Of a DNA stretch of 38,025 nt, positions 9,377-17,063 are shown piece by piece. The stretch comes from Shewanella chilikensis. Lineage in GTDB: Bacteria > Pseudomonadota > Gammaproteobacteria > Enterobacterales > Shewanellaceae. A program made the translations under genes and the position numbers. Numbering within the stretch: the stretch's first letter is position 1; each line of letters starts with the position of its first letter. The notes beneath the pieces are model-generated. The model was given only the letters and a program-made list of their open reading frames with translations. It ran no database searches and was not told the origin of the DNA. Location: positions 1 to 38,025 of the forward strand of contig NZ_NIJM01000042.1 in assembly GCF_002836945.1 (NCBI RefSeq), read 5' to 3'.

Positions 9377-9856
9377 ATGGCGATAGCAACATTCGGTGGC
9401 GGTTGTTTTTGGGGGGTAGAGTATTTCTTTCGCCAAGTGCCCGGGGTATTAAACGCCAGCAGTGGTTATATGGGCGGTGATGATAGAATCAACCGCTATG
9501 AAGAGGTAAAACAGGGAAACAGCGGCCATGCCGAAGTGGTTCAGGTGGAGTTCGATGAAGCCCAGGTTTCATTTACCGAGCTGCTGCAAGTTTTCTGGCG
9601 TAATCACAACCCCACCAGTCTCAATCGCCAAGGAGGCGATATCGGCACTCAGTATCGGAGCGTGATTTTTTTTCATAGCAAAGAGCAGAAAGAGCAGGCT
9701 GAGGCCTCAAAGCTGGCATTAGCTCGTAGTGGCAAATGGGGGCAGCGACACATAGTGACGGAAATTGTTCCAGTGAAACAGTTTCATCGCGCAGAAGAAT
9801 ATCATCAGGATTATATCCAGAAGAATAACCTGCCCAGTTGCCATCTTGAATATTGA
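9377..9856 (+). CDS. msrA: Peptide methionine sulfoxide reductase MsrA
   Basis: A 159-residue cytoplasmic enzyme that reduces S-epimer methionine sulfoxide in proteins. The catalytic cysteine is C10 in GGGCFWG, and a single possible resolving cysteine sits four residues from the end (C155, in LPSCHLEY). Family blocks GNSGHAEVVQVEFD and GTQYRSVIFFH are present. It is shorter than E. coli MsrA, lacking the N-terminal extension. SD AGAGG lies 8 nt before the ATG. It is monocistronic and convergent with pgm, the two sharing a bidirectional terminator. Confidence 0.96.
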   Translation: MAIATFGGGCFWGVEYFFRQVPGVLNASSGYMGGDDRINRYEEVKQGNSGHAEVVQVEFDEAQVSFTELLQVFWRNHNPTSLNRQGGDIGTQYRSVIFFHSKEQKEQAEASKLALARSGKWGQRHIVTEIVPVKQFHRAEEYHQDYIQKNNLPSCHLEY

Positions 9857-9867
9857 TCCCCGGGAAT

Positions 9868-9904
9868 AAAAAAGCGCAGCTGTGTTCACGGCTGCGCTTT
9901 TTTA
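9868..9904. terminator. Bidirectional terminator between msrA and pgm
   Basis: AAAAAAGCGCAGC pairs with GCTGCGCTTTTTT around a 10-nt loop. A and T runs on both sides allow it to stop msrA on the plus strand and pgm on the minus strand. Confidence 0.9.
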
Positions 9905-9926
9905 CTCAGCAGGCAATCTCTTAAGC

Positions 9927-11594
9927 TCAGTTCGGCTTGCCTTTTAGGGCGCTGGTTATCAGAGCTCTCGCCTGTTCCAGTATCTGCTGCAGATGCTGCT
10001 CACTGACAAAGCTTTCGGCGTAGATTTTATAGAGTGCCTCAGTGCCTGATGGTCTTGCGGCAAACCAGCCGTTGTCGGTTAGCACCTTGATACCGCCAAT
10101 GGCACCATCATTGCCGGGGGCCTTGGTCAGTACCGCCTCAATCTTGTCTCCGGCCAAAGTCTCTGCCCCCAAGGTCTCTGCATTGAGGGTGGCAAAACGC
10201 GCCTTTTGCTTGGCATTGATGGGGCTGTCTATCCGTTTGTAGAAGCAATGACCGTGTATCGCAGCCAGTTCTGCATAACGCTCGGCTGGGTTTTTGCCGG
10301 TTACGGCGAGGATTTCAGCGGCCAGCAGCCCGAGAATAAAACCGTCCTTGTCCGTGCACCAGGTTGTGCCGTCACGCCGAAGGAAGGCGGCACCTGCGCT
10401 CTCCTCGCCACCAAAGGCCAGACTGGCGTCACTCAAGCCACTGACAAACCACTTGAAACCAACCGGCACTTCACAAAGCTTGCGACCATGTGAGGCAACT
10501 ATCTTGTCTATCATGCCACTGGAAACCAAGGTCTTGCCGATTTGCAGCGTCTGCGGCCAATCGGGTCTGTGCTCCAGCAGGTAATCTATCGCCACCGCCA
10601 AAAAGTGATTGGGATCCATCAGCCCTGTCTCTGGGCAGACTATCCCGTGTCTGTCGTAGTCGGGATCATTGCCAAGGCAGATATCGAACTCATCCATGTG
10701 CTTAAGCAGGCCTGCCATCGCAAAAGGCGATGAGCAGTCCATGCGGATTTTGCCGTCTTTATCCAATGGCATAAAGCCGAAGCTGGGATCGACCCGGTCG
10801 TTGACCACTGTGATATTCACGCCATAACGGTGGGCAATATGTGGCCAGTAATGGATGCCTGAGCCGCCCAGGGGGTCGACACCTATGCGAATGCCGGCAT
10901 CTTTGATGGCTTGCATATTCACCACAGAGGCGAGATCGCCAACATAGGGTTCAATAAGATCGGTTTCTTTGATGAGTCCGATACTGGCGGCTACGCCGTA
11001 GTTGAGTTTCCTGACCCCTTCCAGCTGCGCCTTGAGATAATCATTGGCTCGCTGCTCAATCCAGGCAGTAATCTCACCTTCTGCCGGCCCACCATGGGGC
11101 GGGTTGTACTTAATTCCGCCATCCTGAGGCGGATTGTGGGACGGAGTAATAATAATGCCATCACTGAGCTCAGCGGCTTTTCGGTTTGCGGTAACATTTC
11201 GGTTTGCGCTAACTATGGCATGGGAGATGACAGGCGTAGGCGTAAAGCCTTGGCTCTCTTGCACCACCACTTTAACATTGTTGGCCAGCAAGACTTCGAT
11301 GGCTGATATATAAGCAGCCTCGGACAAAGCGTGAGTGTCCATGCCCAGATAGAGCGAACCTTCAATCCCCTGAGATTGGCGATAATCTACCACTGCCTGG
11401 GTAATGGCCCAGATATGGTTTTGATTGAAGCTGCCATTGAAGGAGCAGCCCCTGTGTCCTGAGGTGCCAAAACACACCCTTTGGGCAGGATCATCACAGT
11501 TGGGGACAATCCTATAATAATGGCTCATCAGCCGCGGAATATTAACCAGATCCTTCTGCATGGCCCTTTTACCGGCCCGCTCATGAATAGCCAA
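9927..11594 (-). CDS. pgm: Phosphoglucomutase (alpha-D-glucose phosphate-specific)
   Basis: Interconverts glucose 1-phosphate and glucose 6-phosphate. All four alpha-phosphohexomutase blocks are visible: the phosphoserine loop TPSHNPPQDGG, the metal-binding NDPDYDRHG, the sugar-binding GGEESAG and the phosphate-binding RPSGTEALYK. At 555 residues it is slightly longer than E. coli Pgm (546), partly because of a duplicated ANR motif near residue 135. The start is TTG 11594, supported by AAGGAG 7 nt upstream and by the conserved N-terminus MAIHERAG. It follows seqA by 37 nt, as in E. coli, and is probably cotranscribed with it. Confidence 0.96.
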   Translation of the reverse strand: MAIHERAGKRAMQKDLVNIPRLMSHYYRIVPNCDDPAQRVCFGTSGHRGCSFNGSFNQNHIWAITQAVVDYRQSQGIEGSLYLGMDTHALSEAAYISAIEVLLANNVKVVVQESQGFTPTPVISHAIVSANRNVTANRKAAELSDGIIITPSHNPPQDGGIKYNPPHGGPAEGEITAWIEQRANDYLKAQLEGVRKLNYGVAASIGLIKETDLIEPYVGDLASVVNMQAIKDAGIRIGVDPLGGSGIHYWPHIAHRYGVNITVVNDRVDPSFGFMPLDKDGKIRMDCSSPFAMAGLLKHMDEFDICLGNDPDYDRHGIVCPETGLMDPNHFLAVAIDYLLEHRPDWPQTLQIGKTLVSSGMIDKIVASHGRKLCEVPVGFKWFVSGLSDASLAFGGEESAGAAFLRRDGTTWCTDKDGFILGLLAAEILAVTGKNPAERYAELAAIHGHCFYKRIDSPINAKQKARFATLNAETLGAETLAGDKIEAVLTKAPGNDGAIGGIKVLTDNGWFAARPSGTEALYKIYAESFVSEQHLQQILEQARALITSALKGKPN

Positions 11595-11631
11595 AATAGT
11601 GCTCCTTGATGACAGATGTTGATAAACAGAT

Positions 11632-12186
11632 TTACGCTTTAAGCGGCAGCGCCAGATCGGCTATCGTTTTGGCCTTGTCGCCATCGCAGCCCATCTTTTC
11701 CAGTACTTCGGTCAAAATAGTGTGCTTCTTGGCAGTGTTGTTATTGGTAGTTACCCAAAAACCACTGCTGCCGACTTCTTTGGGGTTGGCTGATTTACTG
11801 GCCTTGAGCAGCGCTTCCTTCGAGGTGGCAAAGTAAAGACGGTCGCGCCCTTGAACCTGAAGTACCTGCTCAAACCCATGTTGATCCTGGTTATACAGGC
11901 ATTCAAGGGCAAACAGAAAACGGCCAACAGCACCCTTTTGGGTTTCGATAGCCGCACTGGTGAATAGATTGTCAAAGTCCAGGGTTGACTCGGCCTCGGG
12001 TAATGTATTGGGACGATAACCCTGCTCCATGCTTGGCTGGCTAATGTCAGCCGGAGCCTTGGGTTCAACAGCAGTCGCATCCAAGCCCAGCAGTCGACGA
12101 AGAATGTCCGATGCACTTTCACCTATCCTTTCGGTTTTCCCGGCAATAAAGCGATACAGTTCCTCATCCACCTCAATATATTTCAT
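11632..12186 (-). CDS. seqA: Replication negative regulator SeqA
   Basis: A 184-residue protein that binds hemimethylated GATC sites, sequesters oriC after initiation and organises newly replicated DNA. The N-terminal oligomerisation segment (about 1-35, MKYIEVDEELYRFIAG) and the C-terminal DNA-binding domain, with GRDRLYFATSKEALLKAS and the contact loop TTNNNTAKK, are both present. SD AAGGA lies about 10 nt upstream. First gene of a seqA-pgm operon, divergent from ybfF across 300 bp, an arrangement shared with E. coli. Presence of SeqA implies Dam methylation in this organism. Confidence 0.96.
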   Translation of the reverse strand: MKYIEVDEELYRFIAGKTERIGESASDILRRLLGLDATAVEPKAPADISQPSMEQGYRPNTLPEAESTLDFDNLFTSAAIETQKGAVGRFLFALECLYNQDQHGFEQVLQVQGRDRLYFATSKEALLKASKSANPKEVGSSGFWVTTNNNTAKKHTILTEVLEKMGCDGDKAKTIADLALPLKA

Positions 12187-12486
12187 GGCCCGATTCCTTT
12201 AGTTTCAACTTGTTCTATGTAGCCATTATGACATTGCCGTCACAGCACTCGTGGGCATGGCTACGAGATTTGGCTCAAAGTATGCCATAACTCGCCTGCG
12301 GGGGAAGGCTGAATCGCGCCAAAATGAGATAATTGGCTTACAAACCTAAGACTTGCACTGCAATTTGTTGAAAAAGCAACCAAAGCGATGTTTAATCCGC
12401 ATCCATCCTTGTCAAATACCGGCCTTTGTCGCAGAATTTGCCCCCTGCTGAAATACTGGCAACAAACTCACTGTGAAGGGGGCTGT
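12187..12486. other. Divergent intergenic region seqA/ybfF
   Basis: 300 bp between the starts of seqA and ybfF. It must hold the promoters for both directions. A CATAAT-like -10 for seqA can be placed near 12230, but no convincing -35 pairs with it. No RNA gene, terminator or repeat is evident. Confidence 0.5.
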
Positions 12487-13263
12487 ATGCACTTTATCTC
12501 GACCGGAAGCGGTAGTCCGGTATTGCTGATCCACGGCTTATTCGGTGATTTGGATAATCTCAAATCGCTCGGGGCCCTGCTTGAGCAAAATCACCAAGTG
12601 ATAAGAGTCGATTGCCCCAATCATGGTCAGAGCGAGCATTGGCCGCAAATGGATTATCCCGGGCTTGCAAACGCGCTTGTGTCCCTGCTTGATGAACTGG
12701 CAATAGACAAGGTGCATCTGGTCGGCCATTCCATGGGCGGCAAGATTGCCATGGCAACGGCGCTGGCTTATCCGCAGCGGGTACAATCCCTGACCGCCGC
12801 CGATATTGCGCCTGTGGCCTACTCGCCGAGACATGAAACAGTGTTTGCCGGCCTGAGCAGTATGCCGCTGGATATAAAAGACAGACGTCAGGCGCTGGCA
12901 CATCTTTTAAATCATGAGATCGACGAGGCGACGGCGCAGTTTCTGCTCAAGAGCTTACGCCGCAGCGAATCCGGCTTTGAGTGGAAGATGAATCTGCCGG
13001 GGCTGATTGCCAGTTATCCGGCTATCATAGGTTGGCATAATGGTTCTGAACGCTGCGGCGGCCAACTTAGCTATCACGGGCCCACCTTGATGATCCGGGG
13101 CAGTGAGTCAAACTATGTGACCGCCGCCTACAAAGAAGAGATTGTGGCTCAGTTTCCTAAGGTCAAAGCCAAAACCTTGGAAGGGTGCGGACACTGGTTG
13201 CACGCCCAAAAACCGGCGATATTCAACCGTATTGTGTCTGAATTCATTGACAGTAACGATTAA
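12487..13263 (+). CDS. ybfF: Alpha/beta-hydrolase, YbfF-type esterase
   Basis: A 258-residue cytoplasmic alpha/beta hydrolase. The oxyanion-loop motif LLIHGLFGDLDN, the nucleophile elbow GHSMGG (S82) and the catalytic histidine in GCGHWLHAQKP are present. E. coli YbfF hydrolyses short acyl esters and acyl-CoA in vitro; its natural substrate is unknown. The frame is open to 12388, but the ATG at 12487 has an AAGGGGG SD just upstream and matches family length. The order pgm-seqA-ybfF-ybfE-fldA matches the E. coli neighbourhood. Confidence 0.93.
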   Translation: MHFISTGSGSPVLLIHGLFGDLDNLKSLGALLEQNHQVIRVDCPNHGQSEHWPQMDYPGLANALVSLLDELAIDKVHLVGHSMGGKIAMATALAYPQRVQSLTAADIAPVAYSPRHETVFAGLSSMPLDIKDRRQALAHLLNHEIDEATAQFLLKSLRRSESGFEWKMNLPGLIASYPAIIGWHNGSERCGGQLSYHGPTLMIRGSESNYVTAAYKEEIVAQFPKVKAKTLEGCGHWLHAQKPAIFNRIVSEFIDSND

Positions 13264-13362
13264 TATCCAAGCCCTTGCTGAGGGTAAATGCGGTAGCAGC
13301 CCCTGAACCAATATGCTATATTCGCGCCTCTTTTTGGCTAGGGGACACCGGGAGGCTGCAGC

Positions 13363-13584
13363 GTGTTGAACCAGTATATGCAACAGATAGAAGCCGTTGG
13401 ACTGGATCTGTTTTTCGCAGCAATTTTCTTTTTTATCGGTATGGCCATCAGGGATGTACTCAATCAGGGTAACGTGCCTAAGTTTGGTCGCTTTATTGTT
13501 TGGTTGGTACTCTTCCTTGGCTGTGCAGGCTTTGTCGTCAAGGGGATAATTCAAATGACCTGGGAAGGCTCAGGTATAGGTTAA
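13363..13584 (+). CDS. DUF2788 family small membrane protein
   Basis: A 73-residue protein with two hydrophobic segments, about 14-35 (LDLFFAAIFFFIGMAI) and 44-66 (FIVWLVLFLGCAGFVV), joined by a short polar loop. The composition and motif fit the uncharacterised DUF2788 family of gammaproteobacterial inner-membrane proteins. The GTG start at 13363 is chosen because GGAGG lies 7 nt upstream. It ends 14 nt before ybfE, so the two are probably cotranscribed. Function unknown. Confidence 0.8.
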   Translation: MLNQYMQQIEAVGLDLFFAAIFFFIGMAIRDVLNQGNVPKFGRFIVWLVLFLGCAGFVVKGIIQMTWEGSGIG

Positions 13585-13598
13585 ACATCAGATTTCAA

Positions 13599-13868
13599 AT
13601 GGCAAAAGAAGCAACAGATAGAACAACCATAGACCTTTTTGCCACTGAAAAGCGCCGCGGACGGCCCAGAAGCAATCCTCTGCCCCGCGAGCAGCAGCTC
13701 AAGGTAAATAAACGTAACCAGATCATGCGGGATCGGGCGAAGGGTCTGAAACGAATAGAGTTAAAAGTGTCACAAGATTTATATGACGCCTTGAATGAGA
13801 AGGCTTTGGCCAGTAACATCAGCCGCAGCCAGTTAATAGAATTGATCCTTCAGGAGCAGCTAGGTTAG
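13599..13868 (+). CDS. ybfE: YbfE family protein (small CopG-like DNA-binding protein)
   Basis: An 89-residue basic protein beginning MAKEATDRTTIDLFA, which matches E. coli YbfE closely. The middle is rich in Arg/Lys (EKRRGRPRSNPL, KVNKRNQIMRDRAKGLKRIELK), and the C-terminal half has a ribbon-helix-helix pattern (KVSQDLYDALNEKALASNISRSQLIELIL). E. coli ybfE is LexA-controlled, but no CTGT-N8-ACAG box is seen upstream of this gene or the DUF2788 gene. The open frame extends to 13500 and overlaps the previous gene; 13599 is preferred by homology, although no good SD precedes it. Confidence 0.88.
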   Translation: MAKEATDRTTIDLFATEKRRGRPRSNPLPREQQLKVNKRNQIMRDRAKGLKRIELKVSQDLYDALNEKALASNISRSQLIELILQEQLG

Positions 13869-13922
13869 CCCCTGTCAGGAAAGATCGAAGTAAATAGCGA
13901 ACTAGACATTAAAGGAAAGACA

Positions 13923-14450
13923 ATGGCAACTGTAGGTCTTTTTTTCGGTAGCGATACAGGTAACACCGAAGCTGTAGCCAAGATGATCCAGAAGAAACTG
14001 GGCAAGAAGATGGTTGAGGTGAAAGATATCGCCAAGAGCACCAAAGAGCAGATCGCCGAATACGACCTGCTGATCTTTGGGATCCCAACCTGGTACTATG
14101 GTGAAGCTCAATGTGACTGGGATGACTTCTTCCCTGAGCTGGAGCAGATTGATTTTACCGATAAGCTGGTAGCCATTTTCGGTTGCGGCGATCAGGAAGA
14201 CTACGCCGAGTACTTCCTTGATGCCATGGGCATGATCCGCGATATCGTTGAAGAGCGCGGCGCGATAGTCATTGGCCACTGGCCGACTGACAGCTATAAT
14301 TTCGAAGCTTCTAAAGGGCTGGTTGACGACAAGCATTTTGTTGGTCTGGGTATAGATGAAGACCGCCAGCCTGAATTGACCGAAGAGCGTGTCGACGCCT
14401 GGGTTAAGCAGATTTACGAAGAGATGTGCCTGGCCGAGCTGGAAGACTGA
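13923..14450 (+). CDS. fldA: Flavodoxin FldA
   Basis: A 175-residue long-chain flavodoxin carrying FMN, an electron donor to enzymes such as biotin synthase, IspG/IspH and ribonucleotide-reductase activase. The phosphate loop is GSDTGNTE (9-16), and isoalloxazine contacts are in TWYYGEAQCDWDDF and FGCGDQEDYAEYF. SD AAGGA lies 8 nt upstream. In E. coli the gene order is ybfE-fldA-fur; here fldA is followed by a terminator and earP, and fur is absent. No Fur box was seen upstream. Confidence 0.96.
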   Translation: MATVGLFFGSDTGNTEAVAKMIQKKLGKKMVEVKDIAKSTKEQIAEYDLLIFGIPTWYYGEAQCDWDDFFPELEQIDFTDKLVAIFGCGDQEDYAEYFLDAMGMIRDIVEERGAIVIGHWPTDSYNFEASKGLVDDKHFVGLGIDEDRQPELTEERVDAWVKQIYEEMCLAELED

Positions 14451-14473
14451 TATTCGCTCCCCGGTAACTCTCC

Positions 14474-14498
14474 GGCGGCCTATATGGCCGCCTTTTTA
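14474..14498 (+). terminator. Rho-independent terminator of fldA
   Basis: The stem GGCGGCC/GGCCGCC closes a 5-nt loop and is followed by TTTTT, 24 nt after the fldA stop. Confidence 0.9.
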
Positions 14499-14527
14499 TT
14501 GGCTATTACTCAGGAAACAGAAACAAG

Positions 14528-15724
14528 ATGCAAGCCGATAATCTGCGTCATTGGGATATCTTCTGTACCGTGGTGGACAACTATGGCGACATAGGCGTGA
14601 CCTGGCGCCTGGCGCGACAGCTGGCCGGCGAATATGGCATTGAAGTACGTTTGTGGGTCGATGACCTCAATAGCTTCGCGCACATTTTACCCGAATTAAA
14701 CCCGGCACTTGTCAGTCAACACTTTGGTGGTGTTGAAGTCATCCACTGGCGCGCTCCCCTCCCCCAAATCTGGCAACCTGGCGAAGTATTGATAGAAGCC
14801 TTTGCCTGCGACTTACCCTCGGAAGTGCTGACAAGCTTGCCAGAGCTCGCCAAGGCGCCGAAATGGATAAATCTGGACTATCTCAGCGCCGAGAGCTGGA
14901 TAGATGATTGCCACGGGCTCAGTTCGCCGGCACTCAAAGGGGTCAAGAAGACCTTTTTCTTCCCGGGCTTTACCCCAAAGTCAGGCGGACTCATCTGCGA
15001 GCAGTCCCTGTTTAGCGAGCGTGATGCCTGGCAAGCAACGCCTGAACATGCCATGGCACACTTGGCAAAGATGGGGCTTAGTGATATTGGCACTGATGAT
15101 TACCTCATCAGCCTGTTCAGCTACGAGACCCAAGCCTTACCTGCGCTGCTTGAGCTTTGGCAACAGAGTGAGCGACGGGTTCAATTGTTAGTCCCCAAAG
15201 GGCGCAGCCTGAGTTGTATCGCGCCTTTACTTGAGCAATTTAACCAAGATTCAGGACCCAAGGTCGACTGGCAAAATCCTGCCAGTTGGCAAGCGGGCCA
15301 GAGTTTCAGCCGCGGTGCACTCAAGGTGCAAGTCCTGCCGATGACAGATCAAAACGGCTATGATCGCCTGTTGTGGAGTTGCGATTTCAACATAGTTCGC
15401 GGGGAAGACTCTTTTTTAAGAGCTCAGTGGGCCGCCAAACCTTTTATCTGGCATATCTATCAGCAGGAAGAACAAGCACATCTGCTAAAATTGGATGCTT
15501 TTATGGCACGATACTGCGATAATCTGCCTCCCCTTGCCGCCCAAATCTGGCAAACGCTGAATACCGCGTTCAACTGCGGCCAGGGAGCCCAAGCCAGCCA
15601 AAGCTGGCTGGCACTGAATTCTGCCATGCCGACATTGATGCAACACGCAAAAAAATGGCCGGCTGAAGCAATAAATGAAGCAGATCTGGCAAACAGGCTA
15701 GTGCTAATGGCCAAAACCCGCTAA
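14528..15724 (+). CDS. earP: EF-P arginine rhamnosyltransferase EarP
   Basis: A 398-residue GT-B glycosyltransferase (family formerly DUF2331) that transfers rhamnose from dTDP-L-rhamnose to an arginine of elongation factor P. Family motifs are WDIFCTVVDNYGDIGVTWRLA (with the catalytic-region aspartates D17 and D21), EAFACDLP and INLDYLSAESWIDDCHGLSS. In the C-terminal half NIVRGEDSFLRAQWAAKPFIWHIY forms the nucleotide-sugar site. It lies 45 bp upstream of efp in the same direction, a pairing typical of this modification system. The AGGAAA SD is rather far (about 12 nt) from the ATG. Confidence 0.95.
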   Translation: MQADNLRHWDIFCTVVDNYGDIGVTWRLARQLAGEYGIEVRLWVDDLNSFAHILPELNPALVSQHFGGVEVIHWRAPLPQIWQPGEVLIEAFACDLPSEVLTSLPELAKAPKWINLDYLSAESWIDDCHGLSSPALKGVKKTFFFPGFTPKSGGLICEQSLFSERDAWQATPEHAMAHLAKMGLSDIGTDDYLISLFSYETQALPALLELWQQSERRVQLLVPKGRSLSCIAPLLEQFNQDSGPKVDWQNPASWQAGQSFSRGALKVQVLPMTDQNGYDRLLWSCDFNIVRGEDSFLRAQWAAKPFIWHIYQQEEQAHLLKLDAFMARYCDNLPPLAAQIWQTLNTAFNCGQGAQASQSWLALNSAMPTLMQHAKKWPAEAINEADLANRLVLMAKTR

Positions 15725-15769
15725 GATTCTGCGCTGAATTGAAAAACCGCTTATATAGGAACATACGTA

Positions 15770-16333
15770 ATGAAGACTGCTCAGGAAGTCCGCGCAGGTA
15801 ACGTTATCATGGTTGACGGCAACCCTATGGTTGTACTCAAGACCGAGTTCAACAAATCCGGCCGTAACGCTGCTGTGGTAAAGATGAAGCTGAAGAACCT
15901 GCTGCAAGGTTCCGGCACTGAAACTGTATTCAAGGCTGACGACAAGCTGGAAGATATTCAGCTCGAGCGCCTGGAGTGCACCTACTCTTACTTTGCTGAT
16001 CCTATGTATGTCTTTATGGACTCAGACTTCAACCAGTATGACGTTGAAGCCGAAAACATGGGTGATGCCATCAACTACATAGTTGATGGAATGGAAGAGA
16101 TCTGTCAGGTCACTTTCTACGAAGGCAAAGCCATCTCTGTAGAACTGCCTACCACTATCATTCGCGAAGTAGGTTACACTGAACCTGCCGCCCGTGGTGA
16201 TACCTCTGGTAAGGTAATGAAGCCTGCTTCTATCGTAGGTACAGATCTGAAGGTGATGGTTGCCGACTTCGTTAAAGAAGGCGACAAGATCGAAATCGAT
16301 ACCCGCACCGGTGAATTCAAGAAACGCGTCTAA
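15770..16333 (+). CDS. efp: Elongation factor P, arginine-32 type
   Basis: A 187-residue factor of three beta-barrel domains that enters the ribosomal E site and rescues ribosomes stalled at polyproline. The tip loop reads KSGRN, with arginine at position 32. This is the residue rhamnosylated by EarP, whereas E. coli EF-P has a lysine there modified by EpmA. The upstream earP gene therefore supplies the modifying enzyme. SD AGGA lies about 9 nt before the ATG. Length and both C-terminal OB domains are normal. Confidence 0.98.
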   Translation: MKTAQEVRAGNVIMVDGNPMVVLKTEFNKSGRNAAVVKMKLKNLLQGSGTETVFKADDKLEDIQLERLECTYSYFADPMYVFMDSDFNQYDVEAENMGDAINYIVDGMEEICQVTFYEGKAISVELPTTIIREVGYTEPAARGDTSGKVMKPASIVGTDLKVMVADFVKEGDKIEIDTRTGEFKKRV

Positions 16334-16348
16334 TTAAAGACTTTCTTT

Positions 16349-16378
16349 AAAAAAGCCAGCATTAAAGCTGGCTTTTTG
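16349..16378. terminator. Terminator between efp and ribE
   Basis: The stem AAAAGCCAGC/GCTGGCTTTT encloses a 6-nt ATTAAA loop and has T runs in both directions. It can end efp (plus) and ribE (minus, stop at 16413). Confidence 0.9.
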
Positions 16379-16412
16379 TATTTGAGTTATTTCTCACTTC
16401 ATCTAGAGTAAC

Positions 16413-17030
16413 TCAATTATCCAGGCTACGCTGAGCCAGTACGCGCTCAACCGTATCGACTATGGTTTGAGTCTGACTGTCGATTTCAATATTCAGCCAG
16501 TCCCCTTCCCGATAATCCTCTAGATTGGTCAATCTGAGAGTCTCAGGAATAAGATGCAGCATAAAGCGGTTCCCTTTGACCTCGCCGATAGTCAGACTGC
16601 AACCATTGATACCGATAAAACCTTTATAGAAAATGTATTTCAACCAGGCTTCAGCCACTTCCAATTGCATATTGTAATGGCTGTCACTGACGTCCAGTTG
16701 CACCAACTGCGCTTGGGTATGCACGTGGCCAGAGAGAATATGGCCTCCCAGCTCGGCGCCAAATTTGAGTGACCTCTCTATATTAACCTTGTCACCCACC
16801 TTAAGGCCGACCAGATTAGTCACTGCCAGAGTCTCTTCCATTACGTCGAAAAACGCCCTATCATCAGCAAGCTGGGTTACCGTCAGACAAACGCCGTTAT
16901 TGGCGACACTCGCTCCTATTTCCAATCCCTCGCGCAAGGCAGGAGGCAGAGCGACTTCGAGGGTATTTAACCCCGGCTTTTTCTCGATCGCCAGGATTTC
17001 ACACTTGGCTTGAACAATACCTGTAAACAT
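16413..17030 (-). CDS. ribE: Riboflavin synthase (alpha chain)
   Basis: A 205-residue enzyme that dismutates two 6,7-dimethyl-8-ribityllumazine molecules to riboflavin. It has two lumazine-binding repeats (about 1-97 and 98-195); the family start MFTGIVQ, the catalytic-region NNGVCLTV and GGHILSGHVHT are clear. The corresponding E. coli gene is called ribC. It stands divergent to norM with only 33 bp between start codons, and the leader is too short to hold an FMN riboswitch. Only a weak GAG-type SD precedes the ATG. Confidence 0.96.
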   Translation of the reverse strand: MFTGIVQAKCEILAIEKKPGLNTLEVALPPALREGLEIGASVANNGVCLTVTQLADDRAFFDVMEETLAVTNLVGLKVGDKVNIERSLKFGAELGGHILSGHVHTQAQLVQLDVSDSHYNMQLEVAEAWLKYIFYKGFIGINGCSLTIGEVKGNRFMLHLIPETLRLTNLEDYREGDWLNIEIDSQTQTIVDTVERVLAQRSLDN

Positions 17031-17063
17031 TTTCTCACTCGCTTAGTTGTTAGGGCTGCTTTC

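Noticed and set aside
13264..13598. LexA box controlling ybfE as in E. coli
   Set aside because: No CTGT-N8-ACAG palindrome was found upstream of the DUF2788 gene or of ybfE.
17031..17063. FMN riboswitch before ribE
   Set aside because: The gap to norM is only 33 bp and lacks the conserved RFN elements.
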